A stretch of 64,000 nucleotides of DNA. Origin: Scleroderma bovista. Taxonomy: Eukaryota; Basidiomycota; Agaricomycetes; Boletales; Sclerodermataceae. The position numbers and the translations under genes are program-made. The stretch's first letter is position 1. Each line of letters starts with the position of its first letter. The stretch is from the NCBI GenBank assembly GCA_037178675.1, contig JAYMGJ010000478.1, positions 1 to 64,000 of the forward strand, written 5' to 3'. Positions 41,518 to 55,002 of the stretch are shown piece by piece. The notes under the pieces were generated by a model. It searched no databases and had not been told where the DNA came from. It was given only the letters and a program-made list of their open reading frames with translations.

Positions 41518-44500
41518 CTAATACGAACACCGTGCATGTTCGTCCAGTCTCGCAATGAGCTCTTCCCGTTCTTCGCTCGTCTTTCGCACACTTTAACACC
41601 AAGAAGTAATCAGTTAACGTCATTGCGAGGAAGTAAACTGGCAAGTAGGTACTACTTACAATGCTTGAGCAAAGACCGGCAGATGCGCAGGACTGCGAAT
41701 CATCCCAAGCTCGATGAGAGCGCGCTGGCGCGAGACAAGCCTTCCAGAGTCCATCTAACCTCAGCATACATTACCCCATTACAGATGTCAAGATACTCAC
41801 TGCTTGTCGGTGTCAATGGGTGCGTGGAGGTGGTGCCTCCGCTTCGGCGGCCAGTCTTCTTCGGAGGCCCTGGATCTACTCACAGGCCTCGATCGGACCC
41901 CCGATTCCTTGCGTTTCCTCGTAGCAGCTTTCTTCTGTTTGTGCTTCTTGGTGGATGTCAGTAGAGTGATATCACGCCTTCCATCTTACCTACTCGGAGT
42001 GCATCACGCGAACGTTCTTCTTCGATGCGGCTGGGTTGAAGAATGTCATCGTTACGGTGGCTATACTTTACACCGATGGCGCTGAGGGTCTTCTGGATGT
42101 CATTGTCTTCGGCGACATCGGGGGGTTCTACGATCAGGGTTGGAGATATACACGGGCTCTGAGAAGGACTTCTTACCATCGTCGAAAAGCAAAGTGCTCA
42201 GTCCTCGCAATTCCGCCTGTCGATGTAAAAGTATGCAATACCGTCAGTCGCATTGGGAGATGGTCTTACCTCCTCTTTCCCTCCCTTCAAATCGGCTTCG
42301 TGAACCCAGTCTTCAGGCTTTGATTTGCGTCCGCCACTTTTACCTTGCAGGTGAGCCAAAGCCCAATCGAGCTCGCTGATAGATGCGCTTTCAATCTGGA
42401 AAAACCCGTTGCCATCTCAAACGTATGTATATTGACACTCCCGCATACTCACAGCCATCTTGGTGGCAAGTGCGTCTTCATGAAGCCTGAATATATTTTT
42501 GATGCCAAAGAGTTCGCCCTGTCGTTTGGTATCACCCTGCACACCAGCAAAATATCTGTGCAGTATCAGCCTATGTAATCGCACGCCTGTACCATGGACC
42601 AACCGCGTCTGAATGCTGGCTTGGTATCCAATAGCCATTTGTTGCTGTTTATACAGCTGACGCGCATAGATCAACTCTTCGATCGATCCGGCGCCTAACA
42701 GCCTATACACAGAAACATCACGTGTCTGACCAAATCGGTAAGCTCTGTCCATAGCCTGCAAGTCATGCGCAGGATCTACACAGGCGGGCGCCGCCACGGT
42801 CCATCAGGACACTTTCTCTGCTGATTCTAGAAATACATACGTACTCCAATTAGGATCTGCCACAGGCCTTTTGATATTCAAATTGCAAGAATGAATTGCT
42901 GTGTGACCCACCGAAAATGACGACCTTGTTGGCTCCTGTCAAATTCAGGCCAGTGCCACCGGCAAGAGTGGATATTAAGAAGACAAAGATATCAGGATCC
43001 CGATGAAACTTGTCAATCATGGGCATCCCTTTGACCCAAGTCAGTGAGCCGTCACACAGGGACATAGCAGCAGCAACACCTACTATCTGGCTGCTTCGTG
43101 GATCCATCCAACTTTAGAAAGTTATAATCTGGACAGAGCATGAACGTGAGAGCATAAACAGCAAAATGCACTACAAGCCATACGGTTCTTTCCAAGATGA
43201 AACTCGAGCATCTCCAACAGCTTGACAGATTTGGTGAACAAGAGGACCTTGTTCGAGCGATCTTTTCGCCAATCTCTCAACAGCATATCCAGGACCTGCC
43301 AAGGGAGGCGGCGCTCAATGGAGTCCAAACAGCAGGTGTACAGACTCACTGCCCACTTTCCGCAGTATTGCGGCTGCATAATGGCGGTTCCATATTTTGG
43401 CACGGGCTGTCCTGTGAAAACGAATTCAGCGAGTTCGCGGTGCCGGAGCATCTGCATTTAACGTTAATACAGCACAGATAAAGCCCAATTGTAAAAGTAC
43501 TCGCCTGTTCAGGGGTATCACTCGGAGCTGTAAAATGCAACAAAGTAAGGGACAAGTTGCGAGCCATTCCAATAGAATAAATTACCTGGAAGGATTAGAC
43601 CCAGATGGTTCGAGATCTTGATAAGTATCGACATATGCTTCAGCACGTCCCCTTTCTCGAAAGAATGACAGCAGTCCTTGCGCCTGCAAGACGCCATCAG
43701 CCACATGCCATCTCTCATCCGCAGAAAACGTACTTCTTTTTTGATCCGCATGTACACAGCTCGTCTTTGTGGATCAAGTTCTCGACGGACGTCATGGATA
43801 GGACGCGCTTATAAACTGCAATTTGTGTCGGGGTTAACGGGCAGAAGACGACTTCATCCGTTTTAGTAGGTAGCTGGAACACATTGGTTAGCAGAACTAT
43901 CGAAGATACCCTGCCACCAACCTGGTGTTTTATGATGTCCTTTGTTCTGATGCATAGCGGGATAAATATGGTTACCCAACCTTCGGGGACACTTAACGTA
44001 CCGTCTCTTGAAGAAACGAGGAAGTAGTTTATCTCTGACGATGATCGCAACCGCCTTTCAAGTGGCTAGTAAAGGCCTTCAACCACGCCACCAGTAAACT
44101 TGCTGCTTACCAGCGCTTTACTCCTCTCTTCCTCCGTCGCCTTGGTCGACTGTCCAATAGTCAAAGGTTTGACAACATACCCCTTCCACTGTTTAGTCGT
44201 CCCCAGCTTCCCAGGGTTTGTCCAATCGAGAATCGTCCAGAGCTCATTGTACGAGTTCTGAATAGCCGTGCCCGTCAGCCCGAACCGCCGCATGCAAGTG
44301 AACTGGTTGTATGCCTCTGTTATCTTCGACCGGGGGTTCTTGACGCGGTGTACTTCGTCGACGATGATGGTGGACCACGCGAGATCGTCGAGAAGGGCGA
44401 TGTCCCTTCTTGCAAGATCGAATGTGGTGATCACTACGTGTGCTCAGCGGCGCGAAAAAAAAAAGATAAGAGGTGTGCATATCTACGCACCGACGTCCAG

Positions 44501-46280
44501 TCTTCCCATTGTGAAATCGGTCAAGACTTCTTCTCTCTGGCTCTGTGGCCCGATGTACAAGCCGGTCTCGAAATAGCCCCACTGTAACCCGCACGTCAGC
44601 AAAAGTGCTCGCAAGGGAAAAAATATGCATACTGTTTGGAACTCGCGTTCCCAGTTCTGTACGACAGACGCCGGCGCGATGATGAGACAGGTCGGCCAGA
44701 CAGCATTCGCGGGGGGAAGCCTGCGCTGCTGGATCCACTCTTGACCATCCTGCAGTGTCGCCACATAGTTCCGCCTACGGTCCACATCTCGCTTATCACC
44801 GTATTTCTTCATGATGGCGGACAGGAACGAAATCACTTGGATGGTTTTCCCTGGGCCATCATGTGAGTACAGTCAGCCCCAAGCTTTTGCTGAATAACGC
44901 GCTTACCCTATGCAACAGGTGAATTGTTAGGGAATGCGATGGGAGGAGAGTGGACGCACAAGACCCATGTCATCGCCAAGAAGTCCTCCTCTGTCCTGGC
45001 CATACAGGTCCCAGAAAAAACGAACACCGTCTCGCTGGTACTCGCGCAAGTACGTGTTGATGGATGCAGGCACCATGATACGCTTCGAGCGGTCGAGAAC
45101 AAGGGGTCCCAGTGCGACCTGCCCGGCAGCGAGCGGGAAACCTGGGCGAGGCAGATATTCCTGTCAAGAAAAGGTCAGGTATGGAAACGACGGTTTGGAT
45201 GTATGTACCGGCTTGGCCACCAAGTCGGCTTCGTCTTCTGACTCTGTCTCCGAGGTTTCCTTGGCTTGTGAGCGCATGTCAGCACTTGGATAATGTTTAA
45301 CTATCTCGTGCGTAGAACGTACCAACATTACGCGGCGTTGATTGGATGGGTTCGACGTCCGAGTCGGATTCCGTCTCGGAGTCATCTAGTAGGTGTGCAG
45401 ACGTGGTGCGCCCATAACGAAACGACGCACCTTCTGCCTCTATCTTGACACGCTTAGAGGGTTCCAGGGCGCGGGGCGGTGACAGAGACTTGCGCTTGAC
45501 AGCCCTCACGTCCGACTCTGATTCGGTCTCTGAGTCGTCCACGATGACCATGGGTGCCACGGGTGTCTCATCATGCGGACGCGTCACAAACGTCAAGAGC
45601 GTTTTGGACACGGTGGGTTCGTCTGCGTGAATACTATGTTCGTCTGAGTCGTGATCCGAGTCGTCGAGGACGATATCTTGTTCGTCGTCCTCCGAGGCCG
45701 AATGGAGATCCAACTCATCTGCACAAGTCTCAATCACCGTCATTCGTCCGACGGTCACACCCGGGCGACTCACGAAAGAACTCGAGCAGGGGGTTGTGCT
45801 TGGTTCCGTGAGGCTGACGCGAACGTTCCGCTGTGGCCGTTCAACAACACGGGTCTCCACCAGCACGCGAGAAATAGGACTGACTTGCCAGCTTGGGAGA
45901 CGACTTGCTGGTGTTGGTGTGTGCAGCGCGTCTATTACGCTGTTTGTGTGGAGAATGAGATAGGGGAGTGGGTCCCGGTTTTTTTCTGCCGTGTTTCTTT
46001 TCCTTCTTCTCATATACAAATGCACCGGAATTGAACTCTGGGTCTGAGTCCGGTTCTTTTCGCGCAGGTTTTCACCTCTCTGTGGACCAACGGCGCGAAC
46101 AAGGACGTACCGAGCGGTGCCGGTATGGAGGAGACATTTCCTAGGACGAGTTCCGATTTCTGGCGTTGCAAGTGCAAACAAGGACCTACGCTGGTTATAG
46201 ACAGACAGTCTTGGTTTGTTGGCTGTCGAGGCCATATTATCTACAGTACATGGACGAGGAGGACGAGGAGGACGGGACAC
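41518..46280 (-). CDS. ERCC6L2: Snf2-family DNA helicase/translocase, ERCC6L2-like, many exons
   Basis: ATP-dependent DNA translocase of the Rad26/CSB-like branch, nuclear, implicated in DNA repair in other eukaryotes. The N-terminal 300 residues are low-complexity with two repeated acidic segments (DDSETESES, DDSETESDS). The ATPase core follows: INTYLREYQRDGVRFFWDLY, Walker A split by an intron (DDMGL then GKTIQVISFL), CLIIAPASVVQNW, VDEVHRVKNP, LTGTAIQN, FFKRRTKD, LPTKTDEVVFCPLTPTQIAVY and a Cys pair (CTCGSKK). The C-lobe has STLAGGTGLNLTGANKVV, DPNWNPAHDLQAMDR, RFGQTRDVSVYRLL and SIEELIYARQLYKQQ. The DPNWNP motif requires a 12-nt micro-exon at 42845-42856. The stop is placed at 41518-41520 after EELIARLDEHARCSY. 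The start could be 46280 or the internal Met at about 46235 (MASTANKPRLS). No damage seen. Confidence 0.9.
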
Positions 46281-46512
46281 GTGATCGCAAATAGTACGAT
46301 TTTTAACAACACAGGTGGACTACGACATGAAACATATAATAACACAGAACAACGGAGAGTGGGCACTGGGACGAACAACTAAGTGTTGGCTGTGACATGT
46401 CTCGCGAGCGGGGTACGAAGGAAGAAAGGGACAGGGTAAGGGGTGCATAGCGGGGTAGCAGAATTACGTGCAAAAGGGATAACAGTGTCAGGCATGTACA
46501 TGGCAGCTGCGA

Positions 46513-47131
46513 TCAGTCATCGTCGTCATCTTGCACTGCATCCTCGCCGCTTTCCTTTCCAGACTTGGGCTGCTGGTGGGTGCATCAGCGCAGACGAAAG
46601 GGCATGCGGAAGGGGTGCGTACCGGAGCGGACATGGAAGCCTTTTCTTCCTCAGCACGTGCCTTGTCCTTGGCGGCCATTTCGACATACGGCTGGAGAGA
46701 CGGGGTATCAGTGGGCAGGGGCAGCTCGTTGAACTCGACGACCAACCTTCCTCTCGTCGTCGTCGAGCTCTTTCCACTTGGCACCAAGAAGCTTGCCGAC
46801 CTCGCCTGGGGACATCCGGTGAACACCGCATGGACAGCGAAGACGAGGACGCTCACCGAAACCAGCATCTGGGTTTTCAGACTTGATTCGCTCTCTCCAG
46901 TCTTGGCTGAAGAACATGTAGGCAGAGAGGGCGCGCTTGGGACCGCCCTTGGCCTTGGATTTAGCGCCCTTTGCGGCCTTTGCCTCGCTCTTTTCGGCGG
47001 CCTTGCGCTGTGGACGAAGCAACGTGAGCAGTGTGTGCGTGGTGGGGGCAGGATGGGCATATGTGGTATGTATGGGTGGGGGTCAGGGGGCAGTTGGGTG
47101 CACGGACCTTTGGTTTGGCTTCCTTGGGCAT
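46513..47131 (-). CDS. NHP6: HMG-box chromatin protein, NHP6-like
   Basis: Small non-histone chromatin protein that bends DNA; in yeast it works with the FACT histone chaperone. Exons give MPKEAKPK, a Lys/Ala-rich basic stretch ([17 protein letters not shown]), then the single HMG box: [56 protein letters not shown]. The protein ends in a short acidic tail (AVQDDDDD). Length is about 115 residues, slightly longer than yeast NHP6 because of the acidic tail. The start is the ATG at 47131, followed after 24 nt by a GTCCGT donor. Long plus-strand frames over the same bases are composition shadows. Confidence 0.92.
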
Positions 47132-47518
47132 CTGGAGGGCAAGACGAGCGTGAGCAATGGATTAGACACGTCATGGACACGTGAGAGTGGGCAGAAGTGA
47201 AGTGGGACACGGATGGACGCGGTGCGCGTAGACGCGTCGGCAGCCAAACAAACACGGCTGGTGCAGAGAGGCAACAGTGCACGACGGCGGCGAGCGAGCC
47301 GCACCGGGCCCGGCACGCATACGATGGGGGCATCGAGCGGGGCGATGTGCGCGGCGAGGTCAGAGACGGGCGACGCACCTTGGTTGTGGGTTGGGGGGCA
47401 GCACAGGGAGGGCAGATTGTATGCGGGGGAGACTCGCTGAGGGGGCGTTTGGCGGGTGAAAAAGGCTGCCTCGCATTTTCAAACCGTGCGAAAAAAGGGC
47501 ACGGACTCGCTGATGTAA
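47132..47518. other. Intergenic between NHP6-like gene and the next gene
   Basis: G/C-rich, should hold the NHP6 promoter. Frames in it have no family resemblance. Confidence 0.5.
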
Positions 47519-48298
47519 TCACTGCTGACTAAGACACAGCTGCCCCAGCCCAAGGTCGTCCAACCGCGCCATTCGCAGCAGCAGCGTCAGGTGCGCGTCG
47601 CCCCTCCCCGCACCCGGGCCATTCAGCACCTCCCACGTCGCCTCGTCCATCTCCTCCGCAACCCGTCCCCACGTCGTCTTGATCGCGCCCGGGTGGTCGA
47701 ACGACGCCATGATGAAGCACAGCGGAGAGCCTGCCAACGGGTGAGTGCGAGGGCGAGGGCAAAGAGGGCACCACCTACACAGTCCAGATATCTGCTGCTC
47801 GCGGACGAGGCACGCCGAGCGCAGGTCTGGCGAACACGTCCCATCCTGGATCAGGTCTGGCAGGACGTCCCCTAAGTTGTACAGCCGTCGACACGACGGG
47901 CATATTCGCCCCGTCGCACGGCTCTTGTTGTACCACAGCACCTGCATGTATGTATTGGTTGTTCAGCTGTGTCCGCACCGCGCGACTGCACATACGATAG
48001 CCATGTCTTCCGAAAGTACTGTACACAACATTTCCAATATCTCTTCTTGTGCGAATTCTGCACACAACGCGTCATTTAACGACGGCGGCTGCGCAAAGTA
48101 AGATGCCAGGAATTCCCTGGCATTCCTGACGCGTGGTCCAGTACCAGGGTCGTATATGTTGGGCGCAGCTAGGAGCGCGTCGTCGCAGTCGATGTCGGGG
48201 TGTGGGTCGTCATAGAGAGGCTCGTGTGTGCTTTGACTCTTCTTCTCTCGCTTCAGCTGCGCCCGTGTCTTCTTCTTGGTGTTGCAAGGACCCGGCAT
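47519..48298 (-). CDS. Conserved hypothetical protein with a CxxC pair
   Basis: Unknown function. Exon 1 starts MPGPCNTKKKTRAQLKREKK (basic, lysine-rich), followed by an acidic segment (DPHPDIDCDDALL), then NAREFLASYFAQPP and a helical stretch (EEILEMLCTVLSEDMAI). The next exons give VLWYNKSRATGRICPSCRRL, LGDVLPDLIQDG and SPLCFIMASFDHPGAIKTTWGRVAEEMDEATW, ending in ARLDDLGLGQLCLSQQ. ICPSCRRLY could be half of a zinc-binding site with CNTK or others. It is divergent from the leucyl-tRNA synthetase gene across only 163 bp, so the two likely share a promoter region. Coding is supported by consistent frames across introns, not by a recognised domain. Confidence 0.75.
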
Positions 48299-48461
48299 GG
48301 CTGAACAACCCAAAAGACGCGACTGCTTGACTCGCGCGTTTGTTGGTGGCTGTTTGTTCCTCGACTTTGACTCTGATCATCAAGTGGCAGTCACGATTGC
48401 AGCCCTGCTTCGACCCGCACGCCCACTTTGGCGCTGTAAAATACCTGTACATTATCGAACC

Positions 48462-51400
48462 ATGGCCAACACAATAGAACTCGCCCAGGTCGGTGTCTTG
48501 ATGGGTCATCTGTCAAGCTCGCTGATTGCATCCCCCAGACCGGAAAAAGAGACTACTTGATATCCCTAGAGAGAAAATACCAAGCACGATGGAGGGACGA
48601 GTCCCTCTTCGAAACAAATGCACCATCCAAAGACGAGCTGCAAGGCCTCTCTCCCGCAGAGATCAAGGAAAAGTACCCCAAGTGGTTCGGAAACTACCCA
48701 TACCCTTACATGAACGGATCCCTCCATCTCGGCCACGCCTTCACCATTTCCAAAATCGAGTTCAGCGCAGGATACCAGCGGCTACTGGGCAAACGCGTCC
48801 TCTTCCCGCATGGCCTGCATGCAACGGGAATGCCCATTAAAGTACGTGCTCTGGTTGCCGCCAATCCGGATCTCGCTGATGACTCGCTGCACTAGGCAGC
48901 TGCAGACAAGGTACAGCGTGAAATAGAAATGTTCGGACATGATTTCGAACGGTACGAAGAAGCTGCAGCGGAAGAAAAACCCAAGGTGTCTGGGAACGGA
49001 CCAGGTCCTGCCGTAGGAAAGGCCACCAAGGGAAAGGTTGCAGCAAAGGCAACCGGCCTCACCTATCAATTCCAAATCATGGAATCCATGGGCATCCCCA
49101 GATCAGAAGTCAAAAAATTCGCAGATCCTCATTACTGGTTATCCTACTTTCCCCCGATCTGCGTCGTAAGCGTTCCCCCTACAGTACCGCAGAGGCTCTT
49201 CTCATCACCGTACCCCCCCAGAAAGACAACAACGCCATGGGCAATCGTATAGACTGGAGACGCTCCTTCCTCACCACAGACCTGAACCCCTACTACGATT
49301 CATTCGTCCGATGGCAGATGAACAAACTCCATCGGCTGGGAAAAATCAAGTTCGGAGAACGGTATACGATCTATAGTCCAAAGGATGGCCAGCCATGCAT
49401 GGATCACGATCGATCAGACGGAGAAGGCGTCGGGCCACAGGAGTACCTCGCCCTGAGAATGCAAGTGGTAGAGTTCAGCCCGGAAGCAAAAGCCGCTATC
49501 GAAGGCAACGTCGGCGGAAGAAACGTCTATTTTGTACCCGCTACTCTACGGCCAGAGACGATGTACGTGTCCCGCCAGATCCCAGACTTGGTAAAAACTC
49601 AGCTCTTTTACAGGTACGGTCAAACCAACTGCTTTGTCGGCCCGAATATCAAGTACGGCGTATTCGCCGTCAGCGACACTGAGGCCTACGTCTGTACTTA
49701 TCGGGCCGCACGAAATATGACTTTTCAGGGTATTTTCCCCGTCCGCGGAGACATCCCACAGCTGGTGGAGGTCGTTGGATCCGCCCTCGTAGGTACAAAA
49801 CTAAAAGCGCCCCTCGGCGTGATGTCCGAGGTATATGTATTACCCATGGAAAACGTCAAGGACACCAAGGTAACCATTTCCGTACACTCCAAAATACAGC
49901 TACCGACGTGTACCAATAGGGTACCGGCGTCGTTACCTCCGTACCGTCCGACTCCCCAGATGACTACACCACCACCTCGGATCTCCGCAAGAAAGCCGAG
50001 TTTTACAAAGTCGACCCTAAATGGCTGGACTTTGAGCCTATCTCGGTATTGAGGACGGAGAAATACGGCGACCTGACTGCCGTAGCGGTGTGCAAGGAGC
50101 TCAAGATCCAGTCCCAGAAGGACATCAAGCAGCTGACCGAGGCAAAAGAGATTGCATACAAGGAGGGCTTCTATAATGGTGTGATGACTATTGGGGACTT
50201 TAAGGGCGAGTCTGTCCAGGAAGCGAAGCCGAAAGTGCGCGCACAATTGATCCAGATGGGTTTGGCGTTCCCGTATGCGGAGCCTGAGAGCTTGGTCATT
50301 TCGCGGAGCGCGGACGAATGCGTCGTTGCGTTGATGGACCAGTGGTATCTCGACTACGGCGAGCCCGTGTGGAGAACACAGGCAGAGCAGTAAGTCCACT
50401 TGTATTCAGATGCTCCTCAGCCGCTTATGGCCCTTTGTAGATTATTGGCAGGAATGAACACCTGGGGATCGGAGACGCGAAACTTGTTCGAGGCAACTCT
50501 GGCTTGGCTGAACCAGTGGGCATGTGCCCGGACGTACGGTCTGGGTTCCAAGCTGCCCTGGGATCCCCAGTTCCTGGTCGAGAGTCTGAGCGACTCGACG
50601 ATTTACATGGCCTACTACACGGTCGCGCACTTGCTACAGGGTGAGGAAGAGATGTAGTGCAAGTTGCATTCCCTTTCTCATAAAATGACCTTTTTAGCTG
50701 CTGATGTCACCGGCCATACCGTTGGCCCTCTGGGCGTGACTGCAGAACAAATGACAGACGAAGCTTGGGAATACATCTTCTGCAACGGACCGTGGCCGAA
50801 TCCAGAGCCTTTCCCCAAGGACAAGGCCGACGCGATGAAGCACGAATTCAACTACTTTTACCCCTTCGATATGCGGTCCTCCGGAAAAGACCTTGTGCAA
50901 AACAACCTGACGTTCTTGCTATACAACCACGTCGCCATTTTTTCAGATGATAAGCACCCCTTGGGTATTCGCACCAATGGGCACTTGATGATCAACGGCC
51001 AGAAGATGTCGAAGAGCAAGGGTAACTCGCTCACTCTGCGCGACGGCATCGAGAAGTTTGGTGCCGATGCTATGCGACTGACATTGGCTGATGCCGGTGA
51101 TGGCGTCGAGGATGCCAACTTTGACGAAAAGACCGCGAATGCGAATATCCTGCGGCTGCACACCTTATTGGGCTGGTGCGAGGTAGGAGCCTCTTGAGAT
51201 CGTGCTGGTTTTCATCGGTCCTCACAATCCGCCATTTTCAGGAGATGCTCAAGGACGATTCTAAATTGAGGCATGGTCCTAAGAACTCTTACCATGACCG
51301 CGTCTTTGAGGAAGAAATCATCGACTTGATTAATATCACCAAGGGTCACTATGAGGCGTATGTTTCTTACATAGTACCGAGGTACCTTGAATATCTCACT

Positions 51401-52275
51401 TTGTTCCACACACACACAGCACCGCCTTCAAAGATGCCTTGAAGTACGGGTTCTACGAACTGCAAAACATCCGCGATTGGTATCGTGAGGTCACGTCCGA
51501 CGTTGGCATGCACGCCGACCTGGTCAAGTACTGGATCCGCGTCTCCGCACTGCTAGTCACCCCTGTCGCACCTCACTTCGCCGAGCACATCTGGACCGAG
51601 TTCTTGAAGGAACCCAAGTCCATTCAGCTGGCCCGCTGGCCCGAACCAGGACGCGCCGCCGACCGCACCGTCATCGAGGCCGGCGCGTACATGCGGACCA
51701 CCCTCAAAATGATCCGAGATGCGGAGACGACGCTGTTGAAGAAGCTGCAGAAAGGGAGGAAGGGAAAGGCGGATGGGCCGTCGTTCGATCCTAAGCTGCC
51801 AAAGAGCGTCCGGATATACGTTGCCTCGCGATTCCCTGAGTGGCAGGATGTCTGTGTGCAGGCTATCAAGGATGCGTACTCGGTAGAGACGGATAAGGTG
51901 GACGATGTCAGGGTTAGGGCTGTCCTGACGGAGAATGGGATGATCAAGGATAAACGGGCCATGCCGTTCATCCAGGCGTTCAAGGTGTGTTTTTGATCGT
52001 ACGTGTTGTGGAACCATTGATCGATCTTGTCCTGTCCTGCGTAGAAACGCATGTTGGAAATTGGCGCTACCAGTGCGTTCCGTCGGACGTTGACGTTCTC
52101 CGAGTCAGAGATCTTGACCGAGTTCCTGCCTTACCTGAAGAAATCTCTGAATTTGGTGGATGCGGAGGTGTTCTCGGTAGAAGTCGCGTTGCAGCAAGTG
52201 GGTCCTGGGTTTACGCCCACCATTATAGAGAGCTCAGAGCCAGGGAGTCCAGCCTTCGAATACCGTAATGTATAA
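48462..52275 (+). CDS. CDC60: Leucyl-tRNA synthetase, cytosolic, 1087 aa
   Basis: Class I synthetase that charges tRNA-Leu. Eleven exons (48462-48488, 48539-48841, 48896-49165, 49222-49562, 49614-49869, 49920-50389, 50441-50640, 50698-51182, 51242-51357, 51420-51984, 52045-52275) join to exactly 1088 codons, the usual eukaryotic cytosolic size. The HIGH-type motif is HLGHAF after [10 protein letters not shown] and the KMSKS motif is intact ([11 protein letters not shown]). The CP1 editing domain starts after RPETMYGQTN and contains [15 protein letters not shown]. The anticodon-binding domain ([17 protein letters not shown]) and a eukaryote-type C-terminal extension follow. The editing-domain GTG motif sits directly at an exon start. 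No damage. Confidence 0.97.
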
Positions 52276-52605
52276 GATGTAAAATGGATACCGAATAAGA
52301 CACCACTTCGTTCATGTGTGGTCCACCGTACCATGAGGTCACTACATAGGTTCCACATAATATCATTCAAGAACGTACAGGGCCACGTACTTGAGAGTAA
52401 ATGGCCATGAAATTAGCGCATTCGACTATCGCAGCTGCTTGGGTTATAGTTACAGTTATCGCCGACTCGTACCAGTGGGCGTTTTTCCGAAGCGCCGCAG
52501 TATATCGCATATCTCCCTCATTCCCGCAAATAACACATATGCAGTCGCTATGACAATCCAGTTCAAGCGAAATGAATGCCTGCGTCGTGAAAGGCCGACA
52601 ATAGT
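52276..52605. other. Convergent intergenic region
   Basis: 330 bp between the stops of LeuRS (plus) and the dimethylase (minus). It holds both 3' UTRs; nothing else recognised. Confidence 0.6.
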
Positions 52606-53807
<1,202 letters not shown>

Positions 53808-54112
53808 GCTCTAGTGACTTGGAGGGAATGCAAGGCTATGCAAACATGGCACTGTGCAGCAATGAGATTTTATAGGATTTTATCTTCCTTTGTAGTCTCG
53901 TACCCAGACGTTGTGGCTGCACGTTTCTTATGTCATCATGTTCTCACGTATTATGTCAGCACGAGAACGCACTTCAAGCCTTCAGAATCAAGGCAACCGT
54001 AGTACTAGACTCATATGTACTTTCTTCCGATGCTGGCTCTATTTCTTGAAAACTACCTACAACTGTGGGTACAAATGCGTTACGACGCCTGAACGACCTC
54101 GTAGTACATCAA
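53808..54112. other. Intergenic, no gene seen
   Basis: Upstream of the dimethylase; no coding frame or RNA gene recognised. Confidence 0.5.
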
Positions 54113-54590
54113 ACTATCATTTTTCCGGAACATCATGATTGCACCTTGGCACCTTGCCAGTGAGACCAGATTCTGACAGCAAGTATTGCAGCTCTACGAG
54201 TACTAAACTCGCAGCGACGTCATGACCAGTATCAAGGATGGAGCTGTGTTTGGGGCATTCATGGTTCTTCTCGCAAATTTACATTCCATCTACAGCACCA
54301 CACTCTCCATTGCTATCATTTTTCCAGAACTTCATCATGATTGCAGCTTGGCACCTTGCCAGGGAGACCAGATGACAGCAAGTGTTGTAGTCCTACGAAT
54401 ACTAAACTCGCAGCTTGTGGCCAGTATCAAAGATGGCTCCAAGCTGTGAACATGGGAATGGTGCTTCCAAAAATTTTGCACTGCGGGCATGATCATTTGA
54501 TACCAGTGTACTTCCATTTTGATACCATCGCAAACTTACATTCCATCAACTGACGTTTACAGCACCACACTCTCCACTGCTCCAGTCAAG
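54113..54590 (+). repeat. Imperfect tandem duplication, two units of about 210-270 bp
   Basis: Unit 1 (about 54113-54317) and unit 2 (about 54318-54590) share, in the same order: TCATGATTGCA, TTGGCACCTTGCCAG, AGACCAGAT, ACTAAACTCGCAGC, CCAGTATCAA, ACTTACATTCCATC or its one-base variant, and CAGCACCACACTCTCCA. Unit 2 carries an extra segment near 54440-54510. No coding frame is conserved between the units. Confidence 0.75.
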
Positions 54591-55002
54591 CTCAGTACGC
54601 CTGGTTATATCCCAGAATGACCCGAGTCACCATCGCACCAGGTTGACGCGAACTTCGGGCAAACGATAAAATTGGCAAGAGTTTCGTCACGACAGGATCC
54701 GTTCCATTAACACTGCGGAAAAAAAAGTAAAAGTGCGCGCGAAATAGGTAGTAATCCGAAAGCAGAGTTGACCAAAAATCTGACCTTAATCTGAGATATA
54801 ATATTCATTCTGCCTATATTAGACAGTCACCCCCAGATCGGAGGGTACGCCAATTTGATAATAAATCTCCAGATCAGGCGAGTAAAAAACTATTGTACAA
54901 GGTACAAGCGGAAGCTTACGTGACCACCCGTTGGAGGAAGCGAAGCCACCCGTTTGTCATTCCTCGGTTTATACTTAAAGTATGTAAGTCGTTGGAAGGC
55001 AC

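Noticed and set aside
42775..42912. Apparent loss of NWNP from helicase motif
   Set aside because: A 12-nt micro-exon with good splice sites restores the motif, so the helicase is not damaged here.
46531..47184. Plus-strand 217-codon frame over the HMG-box gene
   Set aside because: It is antisense to a gene with clear HMG-box homology and correct introns; the frame is a G/C composition shadow with no family resemblance.
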